DNA of 20,877 bases from a virus: positions 1 through 20,877 of IMG/VR virus record IMGVR_UViG_3300006805_000202. One strand, given 5' to 3'. Made by a program: the position numbers and the translations under genes. The notes under the pieces are model-generated. The model was not told where the DNA came from, ran no database searches, and saw only the letters and a program-made list of their open reading frames with translations. Positions 1 to 9,099 of the stretch are shown here, in pieces. Each line of letters opens with the position of its first letter. Positions within the stretch are counted from its first letter, which is position 1.

Positions 1-295
1 CAGTGAAGATTTCTAGGCTGCTTGGACGGTCAGCGAATTCCTTTTCCAGTACGCCATCGTGGTAGAAGTTCCCATGCCCAAGTTCCATGGCGATGAATGT
101 GAAGACGGTGCCGACGATAAGGTTCTGCCAGTCGCCAGTCGCAAGGAATGCTGCATACCCAAAGAACATGGCAAACAGAAGTTCAGGCACACGGTTGAAC
201 CACTTGGGCATCTTGTCTACACCCACGCCACCACCTGCCGCGCGGGTTAAGAATGGCAGAAATAAAAGCAACATAAATGTGAACCACGTGGTCAT
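1..295 (-). CDS. Small membrane protein, truncated by the window edge
   Basis: The frame starts with ATG at 295, two bases after the tail-fibre stop (300-298), and stays open to base 1, so at least 98 residues are present and the C-terminus is missing. I chose ATG 295 over the in-frame ATG at 307 because a GGGG ribosome site lies six bases before it and it avoids overlap with the fibre gene. Three hydrophobic stretches are visible: residues about 2-17 (MLLLFLPFL), 36-52 (ELLFAMFFGYAAFLATG) and 56-70 (LIVGTVFTFIAMELG), followed by a polar GHGNFYHDG segment. I do not recognise the family. Its position directly after the fibre is where lysis genes often begin, so a holin-like role is possible, but nothing in the sequence proves it. 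Confidence 0.7.
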   Translation of the reverse strand, partial: MTTWFTFMLLLFLPFLTRAAGGGVGVDKMPKWFNRVPELLFAMFFGYAAFLATGDWQNLIVGTVFTFIAMELGHGNFYHDGVLEKEFADRPSSLEIFT

Positions 296-297
296 GA

Positions 298-1698
298 TTA
301 ACCCCATATTATAGCGTGAATACCAGATTGAACAGCTGTGCCACCGTTATCACCTGACCATGTTTGCGTATCAGCACCACCGCCACGTTCAAGCCACGTC
401 AGATAGTGACGGCCTACACCCACATAATCATCGAAGAATGCAGACGGGATTCCTATCGGTCCAGTGTTGGTGATACCTACGTTGTTGGCTGTTTCGGTCA
501 GCGCTGTGGTGTTATCCAAGCCCATTGCTGAATTCACTTGTCGAATAGTGGATGTGCTGTTGATGGCATAGGCCTGAACCCATGCGTGGATGATGTCTTC
601 CTGAACACCTATGACCATTTCAATCTGGTTTGCTGTGCTGCCGTTAGCTTGACGATATGATGCGGTGCTATAGTTCCATGTGTCGGTGGTGTCCACAACC
701 CGCGCCTTGCGTGAGCGTCTGTTGTAGTAGTTCCAGACATAACGCTTTGCGCGCGAATCTTCAGTGGTGTTTGTGGAAGTCGTGTAGAATGTCCCGACAT
801 AGCGGCGGGTCGCATCACCATTCTTCACCAATACACCATCCTGTCTTGTCAGGGCGGTTGCGCGCGTGGTGTCGTTTGTCCATGCGAGTATTTCTAATGT
901 TGCAACACCAGCATTTGTATAGATAAAAGCGTCATAAGGACGGCCAGAAGTGAGTCCTGATAATGCTAAGGATATTTCTGAAAAAGTGTAGGTCCACCAA
1001 CCAGAACCATCATAAAGTGAAATACGATTGTCTGTCAGCGGCGTGTAGTAAAGCGTCGAAGCGCTGGTCACGTCGGTGGTGGTGATTGGTACGCCCGTCG
1101 TGAGTGTAAGACGACCACCTGCAATCTGTGAGTTGAAGACACCAAGGTTCGCACGTGCTGCGCCTGCATCCGAAGCGCCTGTTCCGCCATCGGCTACAGA
1201 AAGATCCGTGATGCCCGTGATTGAACCACCCGTGACTGTAATCGAGGCGAAGGACTTACCAGTTAGTGCCTGCGTACTGTTGGTGTCTACAAGCTGCTTC
1301 CATATAGCGGCACCGACAGAAGCATCGACGCATTGATATATTAGATCGGTAGTAAGATTCACCCATATCGAGCCAGCCGAATAACCGTCACCACTGTCTT
1401 CGTTGACCGTTGGTGCGGAAGTGGCTGATGTGTTGTTGAAGATAACACCAGAAGGGATAAAGGTATTGGTAGTGGCATTGACGGTGCCGATTGTGATGTC
1501 ATCTGTGCCATCAAAGAATTTGACCACCCAAGGCGTTGTGTTGTCATCCACCCATATTATCCCAGCCTGCGCATAAGAAGGCCGTGAAGAACCTTTATGG
1601 GATGAATGAACCGCATTCCGCCATGGTTCAAGGTGGGTGTTGAAGAAAGTCGTGCCTGACACAGGACTTTCTAAGTTTCCGAAATCGTATTGACTCAT
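298..1698 (-). CDS. Tail fibre / receptor-binding protein
   Basis: A 466-residue protein encoded just after the tail-tip genes, as expected for a distal tail fibre that contacts the host. The middle carries the collar-like motif ADGGTGASDAGAARANLG (about residues 168-185), a signature of trimeric phage fibres. It follows a Thr/Ser/Gly-rich section (SITVTGGSITGITDL). The C-terminal half contains LEILAWTNDTTRATALTRQDG and AKRYVWNYYNRRSRK, a domain I know from many fibre-like proteins, and ends in GIHAIIWG. No enzymatic depolymerase motif is evident. ATG 1698 is preceded by AAAGGGGAACCGCC, a good ribosome site. The gene follows the small protein at 1757-1972 after 58 bases. Host range is probably set here and in the TipJ-like protein. 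Confidence 0.82.
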   Translation of the reverse strand: MSQYDFGNLESPVSGTTFFNTHLEPWRNAVHSSHKGSSRPSYAQAGIIWVDDNTTPWVVKFFDGTDDITIGTVNATTNTFIPSGVIFNNTSATSAPTVNEDSGDGYSAGSIWVNLTTDLIYQCVDASVGAAIWKQLVDTNSTQALTGKSFASITVTGGSITGITDLSVADGGTGASDAGAARANLGVFNSQIAGGRLTLTTGVPITTTDVTSASTLYYTPLTDNRISLYDGSGWWTYTFSEISLALSGLTSGRPYDAFIYTNAGVATLEILAWTNDTTRATALTRQDGVLVKNGDATRRYVGTFYTTSTNTTEDSRAKRYVWNYYNRRSRKARVVDTTDTWNYSTASYRQANGSTANQIEMVIGVQEDIIHAWVQAYAINSTSTIRQVNSAMGLDNTTALTETANNVGITNTGPIGIPSAFFDDYVGVGRHYLTWLERGGGADTQTWSGDNGGTAVQSGIHAIIWG

Positions 1699-1756
1699 GG
1701 CGGTTCCCCTTTGTGCAGAACCAGCTTTACCATATCCATGTTTTCAGTGCTAGTCC

Positions 1757-1972
1757 CTAGTTGTTTTCCATCCACGCGCGCTTGTTATGCCATAAAATTG
1801 AATGGTGTTCAGCTTGTTGAATATCCTGCCATGAAGGCTTGGGTCTGCTGTCCGTCCACGTCACGGCATTGTAGCTGGCCTGCGTGTTACCATCCAGACC
1901 ACTGTATTCGAATGGCCTTTTCTCACGTGACACGCTTTCACCAAGATACTGAAGAACTTGTGCTACATTCAT
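1757..1972 (-). CDS. Small tail-associated protein of unknown function
   Basis: A 71-residue, tryptophan-rich protein whose ATG (1972-1970) overlaps the stop of the TipJ-like gene as ATGA, implying translational coupling. The segment NAVTWTDSRPKPSWQDIQQAE is reminiscent of short XkdW-like proteins that lie between tip and fibre genes in other phages. That resemblance is weak and by eye only. There is no signal peptide, membrane segment or cysteine motif. The context (TipJ upstream, fibre downstream) suggests a fibre attachment or assembly role, but this is inference. Confidence 0.6.
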   Translation of the reverse strand: MNVAQVLQYLGESVSREKRPFEYSGLDGNTQASYNAVTWTDSRPKPSWQDIQQAEHHSILWHNKRAWMENN

Positions 1973-4900
1973 ACTTCTACCCTTCCATAACCAGCAGCAA
2001 CATAGTCGAAGGTTCTTTCCACACCACCGCCCACGCTATTGAAGAACCTGATGAAGAAACCTGTTTCATCCTTGGCGCTGACTTCATAGTAGTCACCTGT
2101 TGCCATGTCCTGCGCCACAATGGAAAGACCATCCAGCGCCTTGAAGGCTGGACTGAACACTACACTTGAACCAGTGACAGGCACCACCAGATCATTGTCT
2201 GCTTCAATACGGTCAGGCATGTCGATGGTGACAGACAGGGTGCTGACAAGAGGGGTCACTAAAGCCTGAAGGCTGCGCATCAGTAGGCGGAACTGAATGG
2301 CGCGGAACTGTTTATTGCCTGCCGTGAATTCTTCCCACGCTGACCATCCTGCAGGGCTTGTGCCTGGGTCGTTGTTGGTGGTGCGGAACTGAAGCTGGAT
2401 GAACCAAGCACCTTCACCGATGCCAAACATATCGCCCATGGCGAACAGGTCATCCACTTCAAACAAGTCGCCACCAAGCTGACCGAACATATCATCCATG
2501 GCAAACAAGTCTGATTCATCAAACAAGTTGTTCGAGAATCTGGCGTTTGCAATGACAGCGGCTGATATGAATGACGTGAATACATCGGTCAGGTCTACTG
2601 TGTTTGCGAAGTAGTAGTAGCCATCAGACGTAGTATCTTGCAGGACGATACCACCCGCTTCCACAATCACATTGTCCTTCGTGCCTGCGAATGTCGGGTC
2701 TTCCTGCAGCAACTGAACCACATTGCGGATTGAACCTTCGTTATACGTGACGATGACGGTGGCATTCTCACTTTCGTTGCCAAGAATATCCACCGCCTTG
2801 ATCAGATAGGTGCCACCTTGGAAGGTTGCTGACAGGCGTGTGCCGATGATCTGGTCTTCAAGCACTTGGGCAGTTGCCCATGACGCACCGCTGAACACAC
2901 GCGCGAACTTGATCTTGTAGTGGCTGATGTCGATGTCATCGTTTGGTTGCCACTTGAAGTTCGCAGTACCTTCCGCAATCGACACTTCGAATCCCGCAAC
3001 GTCATCTGGATTGCGTGAAGCACCCACGAATGTGTAGCTATTGATCTGCAATGGCAATGAAAGCACCGTGCCGCCGCGTCTGCGATAGCGAATCAAGACA
3101 TCGTATGACGAACCATCCTGAAGGCCAGTCAGAATGACGCGGTTGCTTGAAGCCTCCAAGATGTTTGCATTCGTGAAAACATCGGTGCCAGTGACCCTGA
3201 CGCTGACTACTGGTTCTATTTCACCTTCGTTGTTGTTCTGCAGCGTGATGATCATGCGCGAAGTGTAGCTGCCATCGCTGTTGCGCAGCATGACAGTTTC
3301 GTCGGATTGTGGTTCTTCGACAAGAACAGGCGGCACGGGACGCACAAGCAGAAGCGGTGTGGTGATCTTCGAATCGAATGCAGGGATGGTTGCGGATTCA
3401 GCAACGAACACGGCAGGCGCATAATCAACAGCGGTGATGCGCGCGGTCAGTTCATCTTGTGGTTCAATCTTCGTGATAACAAGATCAAGTCCACCACCGG
3501 CTTCTACGATGTAGCATAAGTCACCCACTTCAGGTGCATCAGCAGCAAGGAACGGTGTCATGAATATGAACGAATTGTTCGTACCTGTGGACGCAATGAT
3601 CTGCTTGTAAAGCGTAGTCCCATCGACCAGACGTATTCTGGCATAGTAATCGCCACCACTTGGTATAGTGATCATGTCGTCTAGAGTGAACCCCGTCACC
3701 ATGTCTGGGGATGAACCTGCGAACGCCACCGCCTTGATACGGCCATCACCTATCCCGATTATTGGTGCATCGTGCGCAAACTTGATGCGATCACCGCGCA
3801 CTGCCACAAGGTTTTCAACGTCAAGCATGAAGCTGTGCGTTTCTGGACGTAGACGTGCCGAAGCAATATGGCGACGACCATGCTTGAATGCTAGGTCTGC
3901 ATCGGTGCAGGAAAGCAATTCCAACACTTCAAACTTAGTTGCCGCCACTGTTCCTGGTGTAGTGGGCGCACCGAATTCACTGTAGCCATCGTCATAGACA
4001 ATGCGTTCGTCCATCGCATAGCCCTTGGCTGCATTCCTGAACTGAACACGGAACGCATGCGGCATATCAGGGTAGACCATCTGGCCACTATATCCAAAGC
4101 TGTTGCGCGGTGTGATGACCTGCTTGATGTCGGGCTTTTCGCAGTCCATGACCACCGTGCGCTTGCCGTCGATGATGTCTGGTGATGCGGCGCCTGCAGC
4201 AGCTACGTCACGCAAGATGGCGTCCACACTTGTTTCATAGTCGATGATGCGATTGTAGCTGTATCCCTTTTCCACGCACAAGGTGTGCCACGTTTCCAGT
4301 TGATCGATATCCAGCTTCGCGTCTGGCAACGGCTTGGCATTCGCCAAACCCTGAAGCACGTATCTGTAGATAGATGCTGGGTTGCTGGTAGACCTTTCAA
4401 TCCATGTATCCGTTCCTGCGTCATAGTCAGGAATCACCGAAGACACGATGACGTTGAATTCATCCAGCACACCATTTAGTTGTTCGCTTGCTTTGATTCT
4501 TATGGCTGTTCCGCTGATACCTTCGACGTTCACTGGGTTGCGGTAGGTGAATGTTCTGATGGCAGATAGGCTCACCTTGTCGTAGATGCGGTCTGAAGCT
4601 GTGTCAGCAGTAAGGCGACGAATGCGTATGTCGTACTGGCCGCGTGAAGGAAACTTGATGTAGACCGACTTGCGCAGGGCTTCTGTCTGCGAAGCGGTGA
4701 CGCGCAATGGATTCGCTGCAATACCACCACCATCCAGCACGACATCATTCACAACGATGTTCGGTTCGAAGTCTGTCGATGTCTGGAAGTTCGGGCCTAC
4801 TGCTGAAGGTGGCCTATCATCCGTGATAGTAAATGTCGTAGAAGTGCCACTATTCGGTCTTTCTCGTTCACTACGAACTGTGACCGTGGCAATCCTTATG

Positions 4901-6090
4901 GAATTAGCAGGCTGTGTTGGAATGTCGCAGCTTGCCGCGGAAGAAAAGGCGGAGGTTCCTTTCGTGTACGTCAGTTCGCCTGAAAGAATATCGACGGTGA
5001 TGATATCTTTGCGGAAAGCAATGAAGCTGAATTCATAGGCAAGTCTGGCATCTTCGCGCACTTCGGTGGGCGTGAACGTCGCACCGCTGACTGCATTGTA
5101 CGTGTTCACCGCTGAAGACCATACCTGTGGACTCACGCCGCTTGGCGCATATTGCAATTCAAGTTCAACCCGCATGGCCACGCGTGTGCCATCAGCATTG
5201 AACTGCGACAGACCTTGTGGCCATGTGACATCGACGATTGCTTCATCAGCCTGTGGTCTGGTGGTTCTTATCGTGTAGCCATCGGCCTGCTGCAACAAGA
5301 CGCTGTAGTCATCTTGGAACGGGTCATTCGGGAATAGATCAACACCATCATTCAAGTCACCATCTTGGCGATGTTCAAGCTGCAGGTCATTGAATTCGCT
5401 GATCAGTGTTTCACCTATCTTGAAATCGGAAAGCAGGACTTTGCCGAAGCCATAGGTGAATAGCTGTCTGACGTACTGGTCATTGTCGACGGTTTCGGTG
5501 AATGGACGGGCTGCCTGTTTCGGGAACATGCGGTTCTTGCCCAAGCAGGTCGGGACGACACCATAAGGTTCAAGTGAGTTGCGCGCACCTTCGATGAACA
5601 TGGTGGGTGATTCTGTTGGATTGTCATTGCGCGCGCTGTTCGCATTTGAAGGCTTTGGTGGTGGCGCAATCGCATTGATCAGCATATTGCCCACAATACC
5701 GATACCACCTGCAACCAAGCGGCCTGCCAGCGTCAGCTTCGCGGCAGACATACCAAGTGAAGCATAGCCAAGACCTGCGACGATGTAAGGCGCTGCCACC
5801 ATCAAGGCAATGGACAGGATGGATGCAAGCGGGTTCTTCTTGCCACCGCCACCGCCACCTTGCGGCACGATGTTCACGACGACGTTCTGGCCTATCTCTG
5901 GATAGACGCGATGCCAGTCACCTTCCAAGATGGGTTTGCCGTCGACCTGAATGATTGCGGCATAGGGGCTGTCTTCTGGCAGGAATAGATTGCGCACGTC
6001 TTGCAGGTTCGAACCGACGACAATGACGCGGCTGACCTGCTTATTGCTGAATGGCAGCGGGGCTGCATATACTCTTAGATTCCCCGTCAT
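1969..6090 (-). CDS. Tail tip / host-specificity protein (TipJ, lambda gpJ-like)
   Basis: A 1373-residue protein, the largest in the window, that should form the central tail tip and fibre base. The N-terminus has a small beta-rich domain (1-75), a six-glycine run (78-83), then a long Ala/Gly/Ile-rich hydrophobic segment (about 88-143) ending in IAPPPKPS, as in many gpJ-like proteins. Next comes the conserved block LGKNRMFPKQAARPFTE and YGFGKVLLSDFKIGETLI (about 183-235). A fibronectin-III-like region is seen near 920-1120 (RMIITLQNNNEGEIEPVVSV; ISHYKIKFAR). Near the C-terminus two copies of a DLFAM-DMFG motif occur 20 residues apart. ATG 6090 is preceded by GAAGGGAT. It overlaps the NlpC/P60 gene by 50 bases and the next gene by 4. 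Confidence 0.88.
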   Translation of the reverse strand: MTGNLRVYAAPLPFSNKQVSRVIVVGSNLQDVRNLFLPEDSPYAAIIQVDGKPILEGDWHRVYPEIGQNVVVNIVPQGGGGGGKKNPLASILSIALMVAAPYIVAGLGYASLGMSAAKLTLAGRLVAGGIGIVGNMLINAIAPPPKPSNANSARNDNPTESPTMFIEGARNSLEPYGVVPTCLGKNRMFPKQAARPFTETVDNDQYVRQLFTYGFGKVLLSDFKIGETLISEFNDLQLEHRQDGDLNDGVDLFPNDPFQDDYSVLLQQADGYTIRTTRPQADEAIVDVTWPQGLSQFNADGTRVAMRVELELQYAPSGVSPQVWSSAVNTYNAVSGATFTPTEVREDARLAYEFSFIAFRKDIITVDILSGELTYTKGTSAFSSAASCDIPTQPANSIRIATVTVRSERERPNSGTSTTFTITDDRPPSAVGPNFQTSTDFEPNIVVNDVVLDGGGIAANPLRVTASQTEALRKSVYIKFPSRGQYDIRIRRLTADTASDRIYDKVSLSAIRTFTYRNPVNVEGISGTAIRIKASEQLNGVLDEFNVIVSSVIPDYDAGTDTWIERSTSNPASIYRYVLQGLANAKPLPDAKLDIDQLETWHTLCVEKGYSYNRIIDYETSVDAILRDVAAAGAASPDIIDGKRTVVMDCEKPDIKQVITPRNSFGYSGQMVYPDMPHAFRVQFRNAAKGYAMDERIVYDDGYSEFGAPTTPGTVAATKFEVLELLSCTDADLAFKHGRRHIASARLRPETHSFMLDVENLVAVRGDRIKFAHDAPIIGIGDGRIKAVAFAGSSPDMVTGFTLDDMITIPSGGDYYARIRLVDGTTLYKQIIASTGTNNSFIFMTPFLAADAPEVGDLCYIVEAGGGLDLVITKIEPQDELTARITAVDYAPAVFVAESATIPAFDSKITTPLLLVRPVPPVLVEEPQSDETVMLRNSDGSYTSRMIITLQNNNEGEIEPVVSVRVTGTDVFTNANILEASSNRVILTGLQDGSSYDVLIRYRRRGGTVLSLPLQINSYTFVGASRNPDDVAGFEVSIAEGTANFKWQPNDDIDISHYKIKFARVFSGASWATAQVLEDQIIGTRLSATFQGGTYLIKAVDILGNESENATVIVTYNEGSIRNVVQLLQEDPTFAGTKDNVIVEAGGIVLQDTTSDGYYYFANTVDLTDVFTSFISAAVIANARFSNNLFDESDLFAMDDMFGQLGGDLFEVDDLFAMGDMFGIGEGAWFIQLQFRTTNNDPGTSPAGWSAWEEFTAGNKQFRAIQFRLLMRSLQALVTPLVSTLSVTIDMPDRIEADNDLVVPVTGSSVVFSPAFKALDGLSIVAQDMATGDYYEVSAKDETGFFIRFFNSVGGGVERTFDYVAAGYGRVEV
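2423..2529 (-). repeat. 60-base direct repeat inside the TipJ-like gene
   Basis: Two copies of about 47 bases, at 2423-2469 and 2483-2529, are offset by 60 bases. They encode two DLFAM-DMFG motifs 20 residues apart (DESDLFAMDDMFGQ and EVDDLFAMGDMFGI). The copies differ at several bases, mostly leaving the hydrophobic and acidic residues intact. An Asp-rich repeated segment of this kind could be a flexible or metal-binding linker near the tip C-terminus. Confidence 0.75.
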
Positions 6091-6481
6091 ATCGCACTAT
6101 CCCTTCGATACTACTGCGCCATTTCACTGTGTCGTATCGTTCAAGAACAGTTCCGATACCACGCACGCAATGTAGCATATATCCCGCCTTTGTCACTAGC
6201 ATGACGTGCATAGGTACACCGCGCATTCTTCCGATGATGACATCAAACGGTGCAGGCTTGCCTTCAACCTGCTTCCAGACGGTCTTGCTTTGCTCGGCAA
6301 TCAGAATGCCAAGGGCTTCCCTGTCGTCGGTCTTCTCATAGTGCTGCAGATAGTCAGGAAGGATGATTCCACGCTTATGATGATAGACGTGGCATACCAG
6401 CCCCCAGCAATCAAAGCCTGCTAGGTCACGGCCTTTTTCTTTGAAGGGAATGCCTACATACTCACGCCACCAGCCGTCCAT
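6041..6481 (-). CDS. NlpC/P60 tail-associated cell-wall peptidase
   Basis: A 146-residue cysteine peptidase carried in the tail, expected to cut peptidoglycan cross-bridges or assist tip assembly (lambda gpK-like position). The catalytic cysteine is in AGFDCWGLV (C25), the histidine in VPMHVML (H92), and a third polar residue is likely H104 in YMLHC, giving a plausible Cys-His-His triad. The N-terminal WWREYVGIPFKEKGRD is typical of phage members. I place the start at ATG 6481, which overlaps the DUF1833 stop as TAATG. The longer frame would need a TTG at 6520 and adds 13 residues with no family resemblance. The 3' end overlaps the TipJ-like gene by 50 bases. Confidence 0.88.
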   Translation of the reverse strand: MDGWWREYVGIPFKEKGRDLAGFDCWGLVCHVYHHKRGIILPDYLQHYEKTDDREALGILIAEQSKTVWKQVEGKPAPFDVIIGRMRGVPMHVMLVTKAGYMLHCVRGIGTVLERYDTVKWRSSIEGIVRYDGESKSICSPAAIQQ

Positions 6482-6981
6482 TAGAAGATGCCTGGGAAGT
6501 CTGATGGGTTGAAGCGGCAATATGGGAATGGTTCTAGATCGTAGTATTCCATGGTCAGGTCGCCACTGACTGTCAGAGCATCATAGGTCACACGTTCCAG
6601 CCTGAATTCATCGGAATCATATACAGGCGTGTCGACATCGGATGAAAGCACAATCTGGATACGGATGGCGATGGCGCTGTCAGCTTGGCGAACTGCAGCC
6701 ACCATGCGCTGGTCTATATTATCGATGGACAGACGACCCGTTGCAATGCCTGTGTCATTCTGCGCTGGCAATGAAAATGCAAACGGCAGGAACAGGAATT
6801 CTTCGCCCTGCGACACCACACCGCGCACACCAGCAACAGGTAGAACTTCGAATGGGTCGTCGCACACGCGTATGTCTTCCGCAAAGTTTGGGTGGGTGAT
6901 GGTCAGAAGGCAGATGAATACTTCACCCGTTTCCTGTGAGAATGTAGCATCCCTTAATTGTTGGCTGATAGTCCGTGGCAT
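6481..6981 (-). CDS. DUF1833 phage tail protein
   Basis: A 166-residue protein with the pattern of the DUF1833 family of minor tail proteins. It has an N-terminal LLTITHPNFAEDIRVCDD block, a middle ATGRLSIDNIDQRMVAAVRQ block, and a C-terminal YYDLEPFPYCRFNPSDFPG block. The family lies between the distal-tail protein and the NlpC/P60 peptidase in lambda-like tails, the same place as lambda gpL, and this order is kept here. ATG 6981 is preceded by TAGGGGTTCACT, a good ribosome site. The stop overlaps the next start by one base (TAATG). Its exact structural role in the tail tip is not known to me beyond the family name. Confidence 0.85.
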   Translation of the reverse strand: MPRTISQQLRDATFSQETGEVFICLLTITHPNFAEDIRVCDDPFEVLPVAGVRGVVSQGEEFLFLPFAFSLPAQNDTGIATGRLSIDNIDQRMVAAVRQADSAIAIRIQIVLSSDVDTPVYDSDEFRLERVTYDALTVSGDLTMEYYDLEPFPYCRFNPSDFPGIF

Positions 6982-6990
6982 AGTGAACCC

Positions 6991-7338
6991 CTACGGCATG
7001 ATCTCAAGGTTGATGGATACACGATAGTCTATGCCTTCACGTTCGACATAGGCAGGACGTTCCACGAAGCGGACGGATACTGGGTCGCCTGTACGTGGGT
7101 GGTCCATATCAAACGCATCTACGCCGCTGAAAAGTGTGGTCGTGTAGAAGTCGTCCAAGGTTTGAACTTCTGCCGGTGTCAGGTTCAATTCGAACGATAT
7201 GGGGCGCGTGTTGGCAGTAGTGCGTCTGCGCAGCTTGGCGGGTCCCTTGTCCATGGACGAACGAAGGACATTGTCAGGCGGTGATTCACGCAGTGTGTTC
7301 AGTGCTGGTGGTGGAAGGTCTGTGGGCCATACTGCCAT
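6991..7338 (-). CDS. Minor tail protein (lambda gpM-like)
   Basis: A 115-residue protein directly after the tape measure, the usual site of the gpM-type distal tail protein. It starts MAVWPTDLPPPALNTL and continues NVLRSSMDKGPAKLRRRTTA. This 'WP..LP ... MD.GPAK.RRR.T' pattern is typical of small minor tail proteins of proteobacterial siphophages. The later segments FELNLTPAEVQTLDDFY and DHPRTGDPVSVRFVERP also fit. It lies three bases after the tape-measure stop and nine bases before the DUF1833 gene. No catalytic motif or membrane segment is present. A role in the initiator complex at the distal end of the tail tube follows from position, not from a visible motif. Confidence 0.8.
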   Translation of the reverse strand: MAVWPTDLPPPALNTLRESPPDNVLRSSMDKGPAKLRRRTTANTRPISFELNLTPAEVQTLDDFYTTTLFSGVDAFDMDHPRTGDPVSVRFVERPAYVEREGIDYRVSINLEIMP

Positions 7339-7341
7339 ATA

Positions 7342-9099
7342 CTACCGCCTTGTAAGTGCGCGTTGATCTCTCGCTGCAAGCGACTGCGCGGTCTGTGAAC
7401 CCTTGTTCGCAACATTCGCAGCCACCGCTTGATCAATCATGATCATCAAGTCAGTACCACTGTCGGTCTGCTTTGTCGATGTCTTCACGTTCGCACCCAC
7501 GTTGTTCACCACATTGACGGTGATCTTCTCACCACCAGCCATCATGCTTTTGCTTTCCTGTGCGGATAGAACGGTTTCACCTTTGTGGATACGTGCGTCC
7601 ATGTCGTATGGGACATTGCGTACACCGGTTGCGAAGCTGAAGGATGGCAATGCGTCGTAGATGCTGCTGAAGAAACTTCCAATGCCTGCGCTGCTTCCAC
7701 CTTTTCCACCGCCCTTGAACAAGCCCTTCGCAGCACCGCCCAGAAATTCATTCAGCGGGGAAGTGACAAGCTGGTTGAACAAGACCTTCTCAATCTGCTT
7801 GCCAAGGCTGCCCAGTACATCGCTGAACTTTTCCGCACCAAGAACACCATCTTCGAAGGCATCACTGAACGCGCCACCCAAGTCCATCGCCAGCTTCTCT
7901 GCTGCCTTTTCCTGCTTCTGCAGTTCGTCGAACGTAGCCACGTTGTCTTTGATGGTATCAACCTGCTTCTGCATGGCTGGTGTCAGCTTGGTATCGAATG
8001 AGCGCGCAAGGTCTGCTACGCTGAAGTCCACCTGTTTCAGTTTTTCTTCAAGGTCAGTCATGCCGCTGGTGTAGATGTCACGGCTGGTCTGACGCTGCAA
8101 CTTGCCAAGCGCGTCGGAAAGTTTCTTCGCGTTTGCTTCTGCCTTCACCACACCATCTGCATCAAGTAGTTCGGACATTCCACCAGAACCAGAAGCGGTC
8201 TTCTTCTTTGGCGCATAGTCACCTGTTCCAGTGTATCTTTCCTGCGCCACTTTGAAGGCTTCAGCGGCCACGTCTTTATCGATAGCACCAACGGCTGAAC
8301 CTATAAGAATGAAGTTTTCAGCAATACCCGTCAGCAGCTTCTGATCAAGGAACTTCAGGAATTTCACCAGACCTTCGCCTGAGAAGTTCAGCGCCTTGAT
8401 TCCCAGCGTGTTAATGGAATCACCAAGGTCATCAAGGTATTGCACCGTGTCTGCGCTCATTGCCAAGCCAAGGCGAACCTGTTCATCAACGAACGACTGC
8501 AGCGCCTCGCCACCTTTCGTCAGTGTAGGAAGCAACGAAACTATGCCCTTCCCGAAGATTGCAGTGGCTGCTGCCGCCTGCTGTCCGCGCGTACTAAGCT
8601 GTGAAATAGCTGTGGATATTTTAAGGAACTGCTGTTCCGGTGAAAGGCGCTTCAGTTCGTCCACCGACAAACCGATTGCCGCGAATGCGCTGGCCGCTGA
8701 CTTGTTGCCTGCGGCAGCCTTGGCAAGGTTGATCGACATCTTGTTCAGCGATGAACCAAAGCTGTCCAGTGACCCACCGGCGTTTTCTATTTCTGGCTGT
8801 AAGGCGCTGAAGAACTGTGCTGAAACACCCGTGCGTTCTTCAAGGACTTTCAGCTGATCTGCCAGCATCAGAATCTGCTGGCCGTAGTTCACCACAGAAC
8901 GCACTGAGAAATAGACAGCTAAGCCCTGCGCAGCCCTGCCCAGCGAAAAAAAACTTTGTTCGGTGCGTTTGTTTGATGATCGGAACTTACCTTCAGCGCC
9001 CTCAAGGGCTTTTGTAGCGCGCTGCACACCGGCTTCGAAGTCGCCTGAATCTGCAGTCAGGATAGTCTTGATCCTTGTATCTGCGTTGTTTCCGGTCAT
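7342..9099 (-). CDS. Tail tape measure protein
   Basis: A 585-residue protein that sets tail length. It follows the tail chaperone pair, as in almost all siphophages. It begins IKTILTADSGDFEAGVQRAT, a tape-measure opening, and is rich in Ala, Gln, Lys and Leu with long predicted helices (for example 105-200 and 315-400). One more hydrophobic stretch is seen near residue 260 (ENFILIGSAVGAI). The C-terminal part is Gly/Ser-rich (FKGGGKGGSSAGIGSFFSS) followed by HKGETVLSAQES, a common tail end in this family. At about 0.15 nm per residue a tail of roughly 85-90 nm is expected, which is inference. The start ATG (9099-9097) overlaps the stop of the chaperone extension as ATGA and is preceded by AAGGAATCGAA. 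Confidence 0.92.
   Translation of the reverse strand: MTGNNADTRIKTILTADSGDFEAGVQRATKALEGAEGKFRSSNKRTEQSFFSLGRAAQGLAVYFSVRSVVNYGQQILMLADQLKVLEERTGVSAQFFSALQPEIENAGGSLDSFGSSLNKMSINLAKAAAGNKSAASAFAAIGLSVDELKRLSPEQQFLKISTAISQLSTRGQQAAAATAIFGKGIVSLLPTLTKGGEALQSFVDEQVRLGLAMSADTVQYLDDLGDSINTLGIKALNFSGEGLVKFLKFLDQKLLTGIAENFILIGSAVGAIDKDVAAEAFKVAQERYTGTGDYAPKKKTASGSGGMSELLDADGVVKAEANAKKLSDALGKLQRQTSRDIYTSGMTDLEEKLKQVDFSVADLARSFDTKLTPAMQKQVDTIKDNVATFDELQKQEKAAEKLAMDLGGAFSDAFEDGVLGAEKFSDVLGSLGKQIEKVLFNQLVTSPLNEFLGGAAKGLFKGGGKGGSSAGIGSFFSSIYDALPSFSFATGVRNVPYDMDARIHKGETVLSAQESKSMMAGGEKITVNVVNNVGANVKTSTKQTDSGTDLMIMIDQAVAANVANKGSQTAQSLAARDQRALTRR

Noticed and set aside
1690-2169. Plus-strand open frame of 159 codons
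   Set aside because: It lies opposite the TipJ-like gene, the small tail protein and the fibre start. Its translation has no recognisable domain, no ribosome site was evident, and all real genes run the other way.
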